Source: Lysinibacillus odysseyi
Lineage (GTDB): Bacteria; Bacillota; Bacilli; Bacillales_A; Planococcaceae
Length of the DNA stretch: 64,000 nt
Direction of reading: 5' to 3'
Assembly (NCBI GenBank): GCA_014595895.1
Contig: JABUKB010000001.1
Coordinates: 930,001 to 994,000, forward strand
This document shows positions 17,115 through 26,689 of the stretch, in pieces. Below the pieces are notes generated by a model. It worked only from the letters and a program-made list of their open reading frames with translations, did not search any database and was not told the DNA's origin. Position 1 is the first letter of the stretch; the number at the start of each line of letters is the position of its first letter. The translations under genes and the position numbers were made by a program.

Positions 17115-18493
17115 ACAAGCTATGGAACCGCTCCTTAAAAACGAAATGGATGTTAACAACAGGGCTCACCATTTTTATTTCTTATGCAGCAATTTGCATT
17201 GTAACTTTTTTCGCTTTGCAATCGTGGCTTTTATCGGCAGAAGAGCAAAATGCTACACGTACGGCAGAGGACTTGAGCAGTTTTTTTGCCTCACAGGGAT
17301 TTGCTGTTACAATACAGGATTTGCAAAATCAATCCGGTCTTATGCAGGCGATTTTGACACAAGATCAGACTGTCCGATTGTTTCATTTAGATGGACGGGA
17401 AATTTTACAGATTAATAATGCGGCACCAGCAGTTGCGCTGCCAGCTGAACTTCGGCATACGCATATTGAAAAAATGGAAGTGGCTGGTGTGGATGCTTTT
17501 GTTATTCACCGAGCCGTACAGATTGGTCCATTGCACATGATTTTGCAATTGGTACATCCCTTAACTGCTTTTCAGTCGATGATGAGCTACATCCTGACAA
17601 CCATGTTTCTGCTTGGCATAGGCGGGATACTATTAGCGGCAGGGATGAGCTATTTGGCTTCTACGCTGCTTATTCGTCCATTGCAGGATTTACGCAATTC
17701 CATGGAAGCAGTAAAAGAAGGGGGCTTTGCGTCAAAGGTAGATTTTACGTATACAGCACAAGATGAGATTGGTGATTTAGTTATTATATATGAAGAAATG
17801 CTGGCCAAGTTGGAGCAATCCTTTACTCGCCAACAGCAATTTGTTTCTGATGCTTCCCATGAACTCCGGACGCCGATTCAGTCATTAGAGGGGCATTTAT
17901 CGCTGATGAAGCGCTGGGGGAAGGACGATCCTGAAGTGTTGGAAGAATCTTTAGCCACATCTTTGCAAGACGTGGGACGCATGAAAAAAATACTAGAGGA
18001 ATTGCTACAATTGGCAAGGCAAGAAAATCTGTCCCAACATGCCACGGCAAATGTTGTAGAAGTTCTCGCAGAGGTAGAACGTGAGATGCGTTTCATTTAT
18101 CCTCATGCCACATTGGATAGGAGTGTTGTAGGACAGATAAAAGAAGCGAACATAACAGCAGAGGCACTTGGGCAAGTGATTCGAAATATATACGAAAATG
18201 CTATTCGCTATTGTGAACGCAAGCCGCTCATTCATACAGCGCTTCATTTTAAGGGAGAGGATGTGTTTATTGAGGTGACCGATAATGGTATAGGTATAGC
18301 AGAGGAAAATATACCTTATGTATTTGATCGCTTTTTTAAAGTGGATGATGCACGCCTTCATGTCGAAGGCAGTACAGGGCTCGGTCTAAGTATTACAAAA
18401 ATGCTGATAGATAAGTATAATGGAGATATCGAGGTGCATAGTCAAATAGGAAAAGGAAGCGTGTTTTTATTACGTATTCCCTTAAAACTGTAA
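17111..18493 (+). CDS. Membrane sensor histidine kinase (YkoH/ArlS-like)
   Basis: The 460-residue kinase has a membrane helix at about 15-37, an extracellular sensor of about 120 residues and a second helix at about 160-182. A HAMP linker follows ([13 protein letters not shown]), then the H-box [28 protein letters not shown] with His 250. The ATPase domain carries [10 protein letters not shown] (N-box), VTDNGIGI and [12 protein letters not shown]. It phosphorylates the regulator encoded just upstream, with which it overlaps by four bases. [14 protein letters not shown] is close to remembered YkoH sequences. The signal is not evident. Confidence 0.9.
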   Translation: MNKLWNRSLKTKWMLTTGLTIFISYAAICIVTFFALQSWLLSAEEQNATRTAEDLSSFFASQGFAVTIQDLQNQSGLMQAILTQDQTVRLFHLDGREILQINNAAPAVALPAELRHTHIEKMEVAGVDAFVIHRAVQIGPLHMILQLVHPLTAFQSMMSYILTTMFLLGIGGILLAAGMSYLASTLLIRPLQDLRNSMEAVKEGGFASKVDFTYTAQDEIGDLVIIYEEMLAKLEQSFTRQQQFVSDASHELRTPIQSLEGHLSLMKRWGKDDPEVLEESLATSLQDVGRMKKILEELLQLARQENLSQHATANVVEVLAEVEREMRFIYPHATLDRSVVGQIKEANITAEALGQVIRNIYENAIRYCERKPLIHTALHFKGEDVFIEVTDNGIGIAEENIPYVFDRFFKVDDARLHVEGSTGLGLSITKMLIDKYNGDIEVHSQIGKGSVFLLRIPLKL

Positions 18494-18722
18494 CAAAATA
18501 GACAAAATTATCGGTTTTTTTAGTCTTCAAGAAAAAAATTGCTTATTTTGCTAAAAAGAGTTGTATTTTTTGTAGAGAGTAGTAAGATTGAAAGGGAAAA
18601 AACGTTCATACATCTGACTGTAAGTTCCTATGCAACAGTTAGCTGTAGAATGAATTTTATTGAAATTTATTGATCATAAATGGAACTGCCATTATAAGGC
18701 AAAAAGTTGGAGGTAATTTTTC

Positions 18723-21527
18723 ATGTCGAACAATGTATACTCTGCAGGTTCCCCTTGGACAGCCTTTGCTGGTCCTAACTTAGGTTATGTTTTAGAGCAG
18801 TATGACCTTTACCTGCAGTCTCCTGAAGAAGTAGAAGCTGAATTAGTCGCACTATTCGAAATGTATGGCGCGCCACAAGTAGAAGGAGTTGCAGCAGTAG
18901 CAACTACCACAGCTGCTCCTCAAGGTGATTACAAAAAAGTGTTAGCAGCAGTACAGTTAGCAGAAGCAATTCGTCAATCTGGACATTTAGCTGCGGATCT
19001 TTACCCATTAAAAGACCGTAAACTAGACACTTCACGTTTTGATGAAAGCGCATTCGGTTTATCTGCAGCAGATTTAACAGCAATGCCAGCAGAAGTATTC
19101 TTCAAAGACATCCCAGCAGGTGTAAAAAACGGTAAAGATGCGATTGATTTCTTGAAATCTGTTTATACAGATAAAGTAGCTTTTGAATTCTCGCAAGTGG
19201 TAGAGAAAGAAGAGCGTAATTGGATTCAAGATCAGATCGAGTCAGGTGCTTTAAAAGCAGCATTAACTGCTGACGAAAAGAAAGCGTTATTAGATCGTTT
19301 AACACACGTTGAAAATTTTGAAAAATTCATCCACAAAACATTTGTTGGTCAAAAGCGTTTCTCTGGAGAAGGCTTGGACACACAAATCGTTTTATTAGAC
19401 GAAATTATTAAAACAGTTGAAAAACAAAACGTTGAAAAAGTACGTATTGGAATGGCTCACCGTGGTCGTCTAAACGTCTTAACACATGTATTAAACAAAC
19501 CATATGACATGATGTTCTCTGATTTTGCACACGTTTCAAATGAGTTATTCTTGCCGGAAGATGGCCGCCTTGAAATTACTAAAGGTTGGACAGGTGACGT
19601 GAAATACCACATGGGTGCTTCATATACACATGATTCTGGTTTAAATGTAAAATTAGCTTATAACCCGTCTCACTTAGAGGTAGTGGCACCAATCGTATTA
19701 GGCGCTACACGTGCTGCACAAGACGATACGTCAAAAGCTGGCGAGGTAGACTTTGACCGTAACAAAGCACTAGGAATTGTTATCCATGGTGATGCGGCAT
19801 TCCCAGGGCAAGGGATTGTAACAGAAACATTAAACTTTGCGAAAACAGAAGGGTTCACTACAGGCGGTACAATCCATATTATCGCAAACAACATGATCGG
19901 TTTCACAACAGAACATTATGATTCTCGCTCTTCCGTTTACTCTTCTGATCCAGCAAAAGGTTACGAGGTACCAGTTGTACACGTAAACGCTGATTCACCA
20001 GAAGCTGTAGCGCAAGTAGGTCGTTTTGCAGCTGCTTACCGTCAAAAATTCGGTAAGGATATTTTAATCGACCTAATCGGTTACCGCCGTTATGGTCACA
20101 ATGAAACTGACGATCCAACGGTAACAAACCCAGAGACATATAAATTAGTAGCAAAACATAATACAGTTCGTGAATTATACGGTGCAGAGCTAGCGACTGC
20201 AGGTATTATTTCTGACGCTGATGTGTCAGCACTCAATGAAAAAGCTTACGCAACGATGCAAGCTGCTTATGATCATGTAAAAGAAATGGAAGCAAAAGAT
20301 GAGCATAAAGCAATCGAAATGCCTGAGGAAGTAAAAGTTTCATTCCCAGAGATCGATACAGCTGTTGGAGTAGAGCGTTTAGCACAAATCAACGAAGAGC
20401 TATTAAAATTTGAGGAAGGTTTTGAGCCTCAAAATAAATTAGGTAAAATCTTAGCAAAACGTGTAGAAGCGTTTGCAGATAGCAAAATTGACTGGGGTCA
20501 CGCAGAAACGTTAGCTTACGCAACATTGCTACAAGACGGTGTACCAGTTCGATTCACTGGTCAAGATGCACAACGTGGTACGTTCTCGCAACGTCATCTA
20601 GTGTTACATGATAAAAACAATGGTGGTTTATTTACACCACTTCATCATATTTCTGATGCAAAAGCATCATTTACAGTTCACAACTCACCACTGACTGAAG
20701 CAGGTGTAGTAGGGTTTGAATATGGTTACTCTTTAGAAAATCCAAACATTTTAAATGTTTGGGAAGCGCAATTTGGTGACTTTGCGAACATGGCACAAGT
20801 AATGTTCGATAACTTCATCTCAAGTGCTCGTTCTAAATGGGGTCAAAAATCTGGCTTTGTTATGTTATTGCCACATGGTTATGAAGGGCAAGGTCCAGAA
20901 CACTCTTCAAGCCGTATGGAACGTTTCTTACAAATGTCAGCAGAAAACAACTGGTTCGTAGCAGACTGTTCAAATGCAGCTAACTACTACCACTTATTAC
21001 GCCGTCAAGCAGCAATGCTAGGTACAGAAGGTGTACGTCCATTAGTAGTGGTTTCACCGAAGAGCTTACTACGCCATCCATTAGCAGCAGCATCTGCTGA
21101 AGAATTAGCAAATGGCAAGTTCCGTGAAGTAATTGAACAGCCGACAACAGGTAAGAATGTAGATGTGGTTGAAAAAATTATTCTTGGTACTGGTAAAGTA
21201 ACAATTGACCTTGCTGAGCGCGTAAAAGACGGTGAAGGCTTCGATCACTTACACATCGTACGTGTAGAGCAGCTTTACCCATTCCCAGCAGAGCAAGTAA
21301 AAGAAATCATTGCTCGTTACCCAAATGCAAAAGAAATCGCGTGGGTACAAGAAGAGCCGAAAAACCAAGGTTCTTGGAACTATATGATTGAACACCTTTA
21401 TGAAATTGCTGAAGGCAAAAAAGTACGTTATATCGGTCGTCCAGCGATGTCTTCAACTTCTGAAGGCGATGCAGACTCTCACAAAGCAGCACAAGCGGCA
21501 CTAGTTTCTGAAGCTGTATCTAAATAA
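18723..21527 (+). CDS. odhA: 2-oxoglutarate dehydrogenase E1 component
   Basis: The thiamine-diphosphate-dependent E1 subunit decarboxylates 2-oxoglutarate in the TCA cycle and passes the succinyl group to OdhB. The 934-residue protein has the N-terminal PWTAFAGPNLGYVLEQYD, VRIGMAHRGRLNVL, FIHGDAAFPGQG-type ThDP region (GIVIHGDAAFPGQGIV), YRRYGHNETDDP, and RFTGQDAQRGTFSQRH and LLPHGYEGQGPEHSSSRMERFLQ in the pyrimidine-binding half. TTGGAGG precedes the ATG. Codon use is noticeably biased to A/T-ending optimal codons, as in highly expressed genes. odhB follows after a hairpin. Confidence 0.97.
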   Translation: MSNNVYSAGSPWTAFAGPNLGYVLEQYDLYLQSPEEVEAELVALFEMYGAPQVEGVAAVATTTAAPQGDYKKVLAAVQLAEAIRQSGHLAADLYPLKDRKLDTSRFDESAFGLSAADLTAMPAEVFFKDIPAGVKNGKDAIDFLKSVYTDKVAFEFSQVVEKEERNWIQDQIESGALKAALTADEKKALLDRLTHVENFEKFIHKTFVGQKRFSGEGLDTQIVLLDEIIKTVEKQNVEKVRIGMAHRGRLNVLTHVLNKPYDMMFSDFAHVSNELFLPEDGRLEITKGWTGDVKYHMGASYTHDSGLNVKLAYNPSHLEVVAPIVLGATRAAQDDTSKAGEVDFDRNKALGIVIHGDAAFPGQGIVTETLNFAKTEGFTTGGTIHIIANNMIGFTTEHYDSRSSVYSSDPAKGYEVPVVHVNADSPEAVAQVGRFAAAYRQKFGKDILIDLIGYRRYGHNETDDPTVTNPETYKLVAKHNTVRELYGAELATAGIISDADVSALNEKAYATMQAAYDHVKEMEAKDEHKAIEMPEEVKVSFPEIDTAVGVERLAQINEELLKFEEGFEPQNKLGKILAKRVEAFADSKIDWGHAETLAYATLLQDGVPVRFTGQDAQRGTFSQRHLVLHDKNNGGLFTPLHHISDAKASFTVHNSPLTEAGVVGFEYGYSLENPNILNVWEAQFGDFANMAQVMFDNFISSARSKWGQKSGFVMLLPHGYEGQGPEHSSSRMERFLQMSAENNWFVADCSNAANYYHLLRRQAAMLGTEGVRPLVVVSPKSLLRHPLAAASAEELANGKFREVIEQPTTGKNVDVVEKIILGTGKVTIDLAERVKDGEGFDHLHIVRVEQLYPFPAEQVKEIIARYPNAKEIAWVQEEPKNQGSWNYMIEHLYEIAEGKKVRYIGRPAMSSTSEGDADSHKAAQAALVSEAVSK

Positions 21528-21562
21528 TTTCATTATTTAAATAGATATTAACTAGAATTAGA

Positions 21563-21587
21563 TGGGCTTCTTGCTAGAAGGAGCCCA
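21563..21587 (+). other. Intercistronic hairpin between odhA and odhB
   Basis: TGGGCTTCTT pairs with AGAAGGAGCCCA-type complement over about ten bases with a short loop and no T run. It probably affects mRNA stability or partial termination rather than ending transcription. Confidence 0.5.
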
Positions 21588-21637
21588 ACCAATTCCTTAT
21601 AATAGTGAGGAATGGGAAATCAAAGGAGGATATGAAA

Positions 21638-22885
21638 GTGGCTGAAATTAAAGTCCCTGAATTAGCAGAATCGATTACTGAAGGTACAATTGCCCAGTGG
21701 GTGAAAAAAGTTGGAGATCGCGTAGAAAAAGGCGAATTCATCGTTGAATTAGAAACAGATAAAGTAAATGCTGAAATCATTTCTGAAGAAGCAGGCGTGT
21801 TAAAAGAAATTTTAGCTGAAGAAGGCGACACTGTTCTTGTAGGACAAGTTATCGCAGTAGTAGAAGCAGGCGAAGGCGGCGCAGCAGCTCCAGCAGCACC
21901 AGCGAAAGAAGAAGCAGCAGCACCAGCTCCAGCACAAGAAGCTCCAAAAGCGGCTCCTGCACCAGTTGCAGAAGAAACTTCAGGAGATCGCGTAGTAGCA
22001 AGCCCGGCAGCTCGTAAATTAGCTCGTGAAAAAGGCATCGATTTAGCGGCAATCTCTCCAGTAGATCCACAAGGTCGAGTACGTGTACAAGACGTAGCAG
22101 CTCACGGTACAGCACCAGCAGTAGCACCAGCAGCTCCAGTAGCAACAACAACTGGTCCTGTAGTATTCGCACCAGCTGCAGATACTGATCGTGTAACAAT
22201 TGAAAAAATGTCTCGCCGTCGTCAAACAATTGCGAAACGTTTACTAGAAGTAAAACAATCTACAGCTATGTTAACTACGTTCAACGAAATCGACATGACA
22301 AACATCATGGCATTACGTAAACGTAAACAAGATGAATTCGTGAAAGCTAACGATATCAAATTAGGCTTCATGTCATTCTTCACAAAAGCTGTTGTAGCAG
22401 CACTTAAAAAATATCCATACGTAAATGCACAAATTTCTGGTGACGAAATTCACTTAAACAACTTCTTCGATATCGGTATCGCTGTATCAACAGAAGAAGG
22501 TCTAGTAGTGCCAGTAGTGCGTGATGCAAACGCTAAAAACTTTGCTGAAATTGAGAAAAACATCGCTGAGTTAGCTGGTAAAGCACGTGATAAAAAATTA
22601 GGCTTAAACGACATGGCTGGTGGTTCATTTACAATCACTAACGGTGGTGTGTTCGGTTCATTAATGTCTACACCAATCATGAACGGTACACAAGCTGGTA
22701 TTTTAGGTATGCACTCAATCGTAAACCGTCCAGTAGCTGTGAATGGTGAAGTTCAAATCCGTCCAATGATGTACGTGGCATTATCTTACGATCACCGTAT
22801 CATCGATGGTAAAGATTCTGTAGGCTTCTTAAAAACAGTGAAAGACTACATTGAAAACCCAGAAGATTTATTATTAAACTCTTAA
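21638..22885 (+). CDS. odhB: 2-oxoglutarate dehydrogenase E2, dihydrolipoyl succinyltransferase
   Basis: The E2 core transfers succinyl from E1 to CoA. I place the start at GTG 21638, giving [24 protein letters not shown] lies eight bases upstream, while the in-frame ATG at 21632 is only two bases from it. The lipoyl domain (1-80) carries the modified Lys 42 in [11 protein letters not shown]. An Ala/Pro linker follows, then the E3-binding domain ([18 protein letters not shown]) and the acyltransferase domain with [16 protein letters not shown] near the C-terminus. Length, 415 residues, is normal. It forms an operon with odhA. Confidence 0.97.
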   Translation: MAEIKVPELAESITEGTIAQWVKKVGDRVEKGEFIVELETDKVNAEIISEEAGVLKEILAEEGDTVLVGQVIAVVEAGEGGAAAPAAPAKEEAAAPAPAQEAPKAAPAPVAEETSGDRVVASPAARKLAREKGIDLAAISPVDPQGRVRVQDVAAHGTAPAVAPAAPVATTTGPVVFAPAADTDRVTIEKMSRRRQTIAKRLLEVKQSTAMLTTFNEIDMTNIMALRKRKQDEFVKANDIKLGFMSFFTKAVVAALKKYPYVNAQISGDEIHLNNFFDIGIAVSTEEGLVVPVVRDANAKNFAEIEKNIAELAGKARDKKLGLNDMAGGSFTITNGGVFGSLMSTPIMNGTQAGILGMHSIVNRPVAVNGEVQIRPMMYVALSYDHRIIDGKDSVGFLKTVKDYIENPEDLLLNS

Positions 22886-22897
22886 TTGATATAGGCT

Positions 22898-22928
22898 AGC
22901 TGCCCTGTAGTAATAGGGCAGCTTTTTT
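22898..22928 (+). terminator. odhAB terminator
   Basis: AGCTGCCCT pairs perfectly with AGGGCAGCT across eight bases, followed by TTTTT. Confidence 0.92.
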
Positions 22929-23293
22929 GTATACATTTCCTCATGCCAAGGTTCAGTATTGTAAGAAAAGGAGAGAAAAAGTATTGCTGCATTATGCAGA
23001 AATCCCTTTCTGATGATTGCCTTGGTTGTCCTAATGAGCCATAAACTAGCTGTATCAACTCCGAAAAGAATCCCGCATTAACGGCTAGTAATTTATACAA
23101 GAAATATTTTTGGAAATTAAATTTCCTATCAGGGAAATATGTATCTAATTTACTATTCAGGTAATAATAATTCTTCCTAGCTGCCTCTGCATCTAATGTC
23201 ATAATTTAGTATAGTAAAACAAGAAATAGGTGCATAATAAAGTAGAAATATACGTATTTAAGCATGAAAATACATTTGTACGAAAATTGCGTA
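22929..23293. other. Noncoding stretch with repeat copy C; no supported gene
   Basis: A 106-codon frame on the - strand (22882-23202) covers most of this region. It overlaps the odhAB terminator and the dispersed repeat, lacks a ribosome binding site and has no recognisable motif, so I treat it as noncoding. The remainder is AT-rich spacer before the lysine-riboswitch promoter. Confidence 0.55.
23070..23095 (+). repeat. Dispersed 26-bp repeat, copy C
   Basis: Reads ATCCCGCATTAAC, then GGCT, then AGTAATTTA; see copies at 819-844 and 16184-16209. Confidence 0.7.
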
Positions 23294-23322
23294 TTGACAC
23301 TAATTTCGGACTGTTGTACTAT
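23294..23322 (+). promoter_or_regulatory. Sigma-A promoter of the lysine transporter operon
   Basis: TTGACA (23294-23299), seventeen bases, TACTAT (23317-23322). Transcription would begin about 35 bases before the riboswitch P1 helix. Confidence 0.8.
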
Positions 23323-23363
23323 TCTAGTATCAACAAATGAATATAATACCTCATGTTTTTTTG

Positions 23364-23542
23364 TGAGGTAGAGGTGCGATGCTTATTAGTTTTTCACGGA
23401 GTAGGAGTTTTACGTAGAAGTGGAGAAGAAGGAAGAATCGCCGAAGTATCTAAAAAGGCTCCGTTTTAGATACTGGGGTTGCAATGAATAGTTGCAACAC
23501 TGTCTTATACATTGTCCCAAATGTATGAGTTGTGCTATCTCA
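23364..23542 (+). promoter_or_regulatory. Lysine riboswitch (L box)
   Basis: TGAGGTAG (23364-23371) pairs with CTATCTCA (23535-23542) as helix P1. Between them lie the L-box words AGGTAGAGGTGCG, GGAGAAGAAGGAA, CGCCGAAG, TGGGGTTGCA and CACTGTC, ending GTGCTATCT. An intrinsic terminator at 23576-23607 provides the expression platform. High lysine would favour termination before the amino-acid ABC transporter genes. Confidence 0.95.
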
Positions 23543-23575
23543 AAGGGAACTAGAGGAAATTTGCTCATATAATTT

Positions 23576-23607
23576 GCGGCCTTCTTGTTCTAGATAGGTC
23601 GCTTTTT
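23576..23607 (+). terminator. Riboswitch-controlled leader terminator
   Basis: GCGGCC (23576-23581) pairs with GGTCGC (23597-23602) with one G-T pair, followed directly by TTTTT. It lies between aptamer and first gene. Confidence 0.8.
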
Positions 23608-23649
23608 ATATACAAATGGATTCAAATTTCTGGTAAGGGAGAGAGAATT

Positions 23650-24504
23650 ATGAAGAAAAAGCTATTTGGTTTGATGGTAGCAATGCTTGTATTAGTACTG
23701 GCTGCTTGCGGCTCAAGCGATGAGAAAACGTCTGCACCAACATCGGATGATAGTAAAGGCACAGAAGAAAAAGCGGTATTAAAAGTAGGGATGGAAGCAG
23801 GCTATGCACCATTTAACTGGTCTCAAGGAGATGACTCAAATGGGGCTGTTCCAATTGCAGATACAAAAGAATTTGCAGCAGGCTATGATGTAGAAATCGC
23901 CAAACGTATCGCTGAAGGTTTAGGTATGGAGCTTCAAATCATCAAGACAGGTTGGGATGGCTTAGTGCCATCATTACAATCAGGTGCTATTGACCTTGTT
24001 ATTGCGGGGATGTCACCAACAGAAGAGCGTAAACAAGTAATTGACTTTACGGAAAATTATTATACAAGTGATTATGTAATCGTTGTCAAAGAAGATGGAC
24101 CATATGCCAATGCGGTATCAATCAACGATTTCGATGGCGCAAAAGTTACAGCACAACAAGCAACAACACACTATGATGTCATTGACCAAATGAAGGGTGT
24201 TAAGAAAGAAGTAGCGGCGAAGGACTTTGGGGCGATGCGTGTGCAATTAATCTCAGGTGCTATTGATGCTTATATTTCTGAACGTCCAGAAGGCATCTCT
24301 GCATCAGCAGCAATCGAAAACGTTAAATATATCGTACCAGAACCAAGCTTTGAAGCAGACCCAGCTACAACAGCAATTGCGGTAGGTTTGAAAAAGGGCT
24401 CTGATTTAAAAGCAGATATTGATAAAGTTTTAGCTGAAATTAGTGAAGAAGAGCGTCAGCAAATTATGGAAGACGCTATTGCAAATCAACCATCAGCACA
24501 ATAA
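23650..24504 (+). CDS. Amino-acid ABC transporter substrate-binding lipoprotein, probably lysine
   Basis: The signal peptide MKKKLFGLMVAMLVLVLAAC ends in a lipobox (LAAC), so the protein is lipid-anchored outside the membrane. The mature part is a family 3 periplasmic-binding fold: VLKVGMEAGYAPFNW, GYDVEIAKRIAEGLGM, WDGLVPSLQSGAIDLVIAGMSPTEER, DFTENYYTSDYVIVV and ISERPEG. The lysine riboswitch in its leader points to lysine as substrate; sequence alone cannot separate lysine from arginine or histidine. It is first of a three-gene unit. GGGAGAGAG precedes the ATG, and a hairpin before the permease gene may keep this subunit in excess. Confidence 0.9.
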   Translation: MKKKLFGLMVAMLVLVLAACGSSDEKTSAPTSDDSKGTEEKAVLKVGMEAGYAPFNWSQGDDSNGAVPIADTKEFAAGYDVEIAKRIAEGLGMELQIIKTGWDGLVPSLQSGAIDLVIAGMSPTEERKQVIDFTENYYTSDYVIVVKEDGPYANAVSINDFDGAKVTAQQATTHYDVIDQMKGVKKEVAAKDFGAMRVQLISGAIDAYISERPEGISASAAIENVKYIVPEPSFEADPATTAIAVGLKKGSDLKADIDKVLAEISEEERQQIMEDAIANQPSAQ

Positions 24505-24514
24505 TTTGTGATAG

Positions 24515-24552
24515 AAAAGGTTGTCTTGGCTTTTCGCGGGGCAGCCTTTTTC
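24515..24552 (+). terminator. Internal attenuator between binding-protein and permease genes
   Basis: AAAAGGTTG pairs with CAGCCTTTT (one G-T pair) over an 18-base loop and runs into TT. It starts 10 bases after the binding-protein stop. Partial termination here would give more binding protein than permease. Confidence 0.65.
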
Positions 24553-24585
24553 CATGTTTCAGGACGCATTAAGAGGAGGGTTACA

Positions 24586-25329
24586 ATGTCATTTCAATCC
24601 ATTTGGGACATTTTTATTAATAACTGGGAAGTGTATTTGAGAGGTGCCTATTTTGCACTGATTATCGCAGTCATCGGGACGATATTTGGTACCCTTATTG
24701 GTTTTTTTATCGGACTTATGCATACAATTCCACAGCGTAAAAAAACAGTAAAAACATATATTTTAAAAGTATTTAATGTACTGTTAACAACTTATGTTGA
24801 AATATTCCGTGGAACACCAATGATGGTACAAGCGATGGTTGTCTTTTATGGCTTAGTTTCATTAGATATTGAGATAAATCGCTTTTTAGCAGCCTGTATC
24901 GTAATTAGCTTAAATACAGGGGCTTACATGGCGGAGTTCGTGCGCGGAGGAATTGTTTCAATCGATAAAGGACAATTCGAGGCAGCCCAAGCTATTGGCA
25001 TGAACCATTTCAAGACGATGGTCCATATCGTGATTCCGCAAGTAGCGCGTAATATTTTGCCTGCAACAGGAAACCAGCTAGTAATGAATATTAAAGACTC
25101 ATCTGTTTTAAGTGTTATTTCCGTTGTTGAATTATTCTTTACAACCAATTCAATCGCCGGTAGTACATATCGTTACTTTGAAGCATTCTTTATCGCGTGT
25201 GTCCTGTACTTCATCATGACATTTACGGTGACACGTTTCCTGCTATTATTCGAGAAAAAACTAGATGGACCAGATTCATATAAAGTAGAGTTAATTACGG
25301 GCAACAAGCCGAAAAAGGAAGGTGTATAA
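24586..25329 (+). CDS. Amino-acid ABC transporter permease
   Basis: ATG 24586 follows GAGGAGGG; the longer frame from 24508 reads through the attenuator hairpin and is rejected. The 247-residue protein has about five membrane helices and the HisMQ-type core [43 protein letters not shown] and the EAA loop [28 protein letters not shown], read as two adjoining pieces. It pairs with the ATPase starting five bases after its stop. The riboswitch implies lysine import. Confidence 0.92.
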   Translation: MSFQSIWDIFINNWEVYLRGAYFALIIAVIGTIFGTLIGFFIGLMHTIPQRKKTVKTYILKVFNVLLTTYVEIFRGTPMMVQAMVVFYGLVSLDIEINRFLAACIVISLNTGAYMAEFVRGGIVSIDKGQFEAAQAIGMNHFKTMVHIVIPQVARNILPATGNQLVMNIKDSSVLSVISVVELFFTTNSIAGSTYRYFEAFFIACVLYFIMTFTVTRFLLLFEKKLDGPDSYKVELITGNKPKKEGV

Positions 25330-25333
25330 GGCG

Positions 25334-26068
25334 ATGTCGGTAGTAATTGATATTAAACATTTAAATAAAAAATTCGGCGACCACGAAGTATTAAAAGATG
25401 TAAACTTCCAGGTAAATAAAGGGGAAGTAGTAACATTGATCGGTTCTTCCGGTTCGGGGAAATCGACATTGTTGCGCTGCATTAACTTATTGGAAACACC
25501 AACGGCAGGTGAAATTATCTATAATGGGGAAAATATTTTAGATGACAAGCATGATATTGAAAAATATCGTACACACTTGGGAATGGTGTTTCAGCAATTT
25601 AACTTATTCAATAACTTGAATGTGCTCGCTAACTGTACAGTGGGGCAGCAAAAAGTATTGAAGCGTGACAAAGTTGCCGCAGAAGAAACGGCGATGAAAT
25701 TTTTACAGCTTGTCGGAATGGCCCAATATAAAAACGCCAAGCCGCGCCATTTATCAGGCGGTCAAAAGCAGCGTGTAGCAATTGCCCGTGCGCTTTCGAT
25801 GAATCCCGACGTAATGCTGTTTGATGAACCAACATCAGCACTCGACCCGGAAATGGTAGGGGAAGTATTAAAAGTTATGCGAACATTGGCAAGCGAAGGA
25901 AATACAATGCTTATCGTAACGCACGAAATGGAATTTGCTCGCGAAGTATCAGATCGCATTGTCTTTATGGATAAGGGAGTCATTGTGGAAGAGGGGCACC
26001 CGGATGTTGTCTTGTTAAATCCACAGCACGAACGGACGAAAGAGTTCTTGAAACGCACATTGAAATAG
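25334..26068 (+). CDS. Amino-acid ABC transporter ATP-binding protein
   Basis: The 244-residue ATPase has [18 protein letters not shown] (Walker A), [16 protein letters not shown] (Q-loop), [15 protein letters not shown] (signature), [14 protein letters not shown] (Walker B) and IVTHEMEFA (H-loop), as in GlnQ/HisP-type ATPases. I use ATG 25334; the GTG at 25322 overlaps the likely ribosome binding site AAGGAAGG. It powers the upstream permease. The stop codon lies within a hairpin that ends the operon. Confidence 0.93.
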   Translation: MSVVIDIKHLNKKFGDHEVLKDVNFQVNKGEVVTLIGSSGSGKSTLLRCINLLETPTAGEIIYNGENILDDKHDIEKYRTHLGMVFQQFNLFNNLNVLANCTVGQQKVLKRDKVAAEETAMKFLQLVGMAQYKNAKPRHLSGGQKQRVAIARALSMNPDVMLFDEPTSALDPEMVGEVLKVMRTLASEGNTMLIVTHEMEFAREVSDRIVFMDKGVIVEEGHPDVVLLNPQHERTKEFLKRTLK

Positions 26069-26090
26069 GAGGCATAGCACCTCCTATCTT
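26065..26090 (+). terminator. Hairpin at the end of the lysine transporter operon
   Basis: ATAGGAGG pairs with CCTCCTAT across CATAGCA, followed by CTTCT, a weak T tract. It includes the stop codon and overlaps the end of the small - strand gene at 26084. Confidence 0.55.
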
Positions 26091-26179
26091 CTAGAGTTCC
26101 ATTCGGAATAGAGAATGAATAATAAGGCGAATGCAAAAGCAACCGCAAAAAACCACATGGGAATACTACCGAAAGACAT
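26084..26179 (-). CDS. 31-residue membrane microprotein, unknown
   Basis: ATG at 26177-26179 has AGAGAGGTGA upstream. The product starts MSFGSIPMWFFAVAFAFALL, continues FILYSEW and ends NSRR. That is one membrane helix with a basic C-terminal end, as in many Bacillus single-span microproteins. It is convergent with the ABC operon and its stop lies in that operon's terminator hairpin. The frame is too short to be certain from sequence alone, but the ribosome site and the complete helix support it. Confidence 0.6.
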   Translation of the reverse strand: MSFGSIPMWFFAVAFAFALLFILYSEWNSRR

Positions 26180-26337
26180 ATATATCACCTCTCTACGTAG
26201 TGTAGCACGCTCGATAAATCCCTAGCAATGAAACATTTTTTCTAGTAAGGATAGGTAGTAGTACACAATGAGATAAAAATCGTTTAAAATAGAGAGAGCA
26301 TAGAGATGGTCTCTGTTTAAAAAGTGAGGTATAAAAC

Positions 26338-26535
26338 ATGTTACATTTAAAATGGAAAGACGCACCAACGATTCGTACAGTAAAGTGTGTCAACACAAAT
26401 GCAGAAAAATATTTAGTGTCAAACGTTTTAACGGTCGGGAAAGAATATGAAGTGAAAAATGAAACAGAAGAATTCATTTTCGTAATCGACAACACAGGAA
26501 ATGTTGGCGGCTATTACAAAGACTATTTTGAATAA
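26338..26535 (+). CDS. Small conserved protein (DUF6501-like)
   Basis: The 65-residue protein contains TIRTVKCVNTNAEKYLVSNV, LTVGKEYEVKNETEEFIFV and DNTGNVGGYYKDYF. This resembles a short beta-rich Bacillaceae family that I recall as DUF6501. No catalytic residues are evident. AAGTGAGG lies upstream of the ATG and a strong terminator follows, so it is a monocistronic unit. Function unknown. Confidence 0.75.
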   Translation: MLHLKWKDAPTIRTVKCVNTNAEKYLVSNVLTVGKEYEVKNETEEFIFVIDNTGNVGGYYKDYFE

Positions 26536-26537
26536 TG

Positions 26538-26583
26538 AAAAGGGGTTATGCCAAGTGTTTTCTTTTGGCATAGCCCCTTTTTT
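26538..26583 (+). terminator. Terminator after the DUF6501-like gene
   Basis: AAAAGGGGTTATGCCAA pairs with TTGGCATAGCCCCTTTT (one G-T pair), loop about ten bases, T run. A long, strong stem. Confidence 0.93.
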
Positions 26584-26689
26584 CTTTATCATTTTGTTAA
26601 ATACAGTGAGAGAAAAACTTTGCACTGGTCATAGATGAAACTAACAATCAGTAGGGATGAGGAAAACCTCCACGAACTGAAGTTTCACT

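Noticed and set aside
22882..23202. 106-codon ORF on the - strand
   Set aside because: It overlaps the odhB stop, the odhAB terminator and a dispersed repeat copy, has no ribosome binding site and no recognisable protein features.
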